Shown here in pieces: positions 21,057 to 21,135 of a DNA stretch of 21,135 nt (its first letter is position 1; each line of letters begins with the position of its first letter). The stretch spans positions 1-21,135 of the forward strand of contig NZ_WSUT01000003.1 of the NCBI RefSeq assembly GCF_009789535.1, given 5' to 3'. Origin of the DNA: Sphingomonas carotinifaciens (GTDB lineage: Bacteria > Pseudomonadota > Alphaproteobacteria > Sphingomonadales > Sphingomonadaceae). A program made the position numbers and the translations under genes. A model generated the notes under the pieces. It did not search any database. It saw nothing but the letters and a program-made list of their open reading frames with translations, and was not told the DNA's origin.

Positions 21057-21135
21057 CGCTGCGTCTGCCTTCTCCAACGTGGTCCACGGCGTTGCGCTGG
21101 TCGGGGTGTGGGGCGGAGGCCCCGCTGTCGCATCG

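Larger units (their letters stand above)
11714..21135 (-). repeat. Copy 3: inverted copy of almost the whole unit
   Basis: Reverse complement of unit positions 2262 down to 1, then 9466 down to 2300. The arms 2300-11713 and 11717-21135 therefore form one long inverted repeat with a 3-base centre at 11714-11716. Single-base indels become more frequent toward the right end: the restriction-modification gene has five, the toxin two and mobA several. The first half (11717-15077) is nearly clean and carries the intact repA. Confidence 0.93.

Noticed and set aside
9467..21135. True gene duplications (two or three copies of each gene)
   Set aside because: Differences are essentially indels, the order is the circular order of one unit, and errors rise toward the contig end; assembly redundancy explains it better.

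Overview
The window is not an ordinary linear stretch of genome. It is about 2.2 copies of one small circular replicon, written out by a long-read-style assembly and partly folded back on itself. Positions 1-9466 are one full unit. Positions 9467-11713 repeat the first 2.25 kb of that unit in the same orientation. At 11714-11716 the sequence switches strand, and 11717-21135 is the reverse complement of almost one more unit (unit 2252 down to 1, then 9466 down to 2300). The copies differ almost only by single-base insertions or deletions, plus one 8-base deletion. I noticed no substitutions, which is what indel-prone consensus in the redundant ends of a contig looks like. The biological object is therefore most simply a circular plasmid of about 9.47 kb.

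Host: high G+C with gene types typical of small plasmids of Alphaproteobacteria, probably Sphingomonadales. Pointers are the Rep_3-type initiator, the TraD-like mobilisation protein, the PemK-like toxin style, and clustered GANTC (CcrM) sites at the origin. This is inference from style, not from a database match.

Layout of the unit (copy 1 coordinates): origin with five iterons and a GANTC cluster (1-360); a 95-aa unknown gene (minus) divergent from a 54-aa gene (plus) with a strong terminator; a two-gene mobilisation operon on minus (membrane-anchored coiled-coil protein and TraD-like accessory protein); an RSF1010-like (MOBQ) oriT at 2231-2270; the relaxase mobA on plus; a Phd/YefM-PemK toxin-antitoxin pair on minus; a single-chain restriction-modification enzyme (type IIG-like) on plus with a coupled 76-aa gene; a serine resolvase with an upstream res-like site; a 58-aa zinc-ribbon protein; and on minus repA followed by a winged-HTH/coiled-coil protein.

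How it works together: RepA acting at the iterons initiates replication. MobA, the TraD-like protein and the membrane protein nick and mobilise at oriT using another plasmid's transfer channel. The resolvase probably resolves multimers. The toxin-antitoxin pair and the restriction-modification enzyme are two independent post-segregational stabilisers. No type IV secretion genes, partition ATPase or resistance genes are visible.

Comparing copies repairs genes: repA is broken in copy 1 but intact in the inverted copy (13971-15077), and the HTH gene is broken at two different places in its two copies, so the intact gene can be reconstructed. The most interesting points are the strand switch exactly inside the oriT inverted repeat, the four GANTC sites beside the iterons, and the single-chain restriction-modification enzyme with its AT-rich mosaic segment and coupled small gene.
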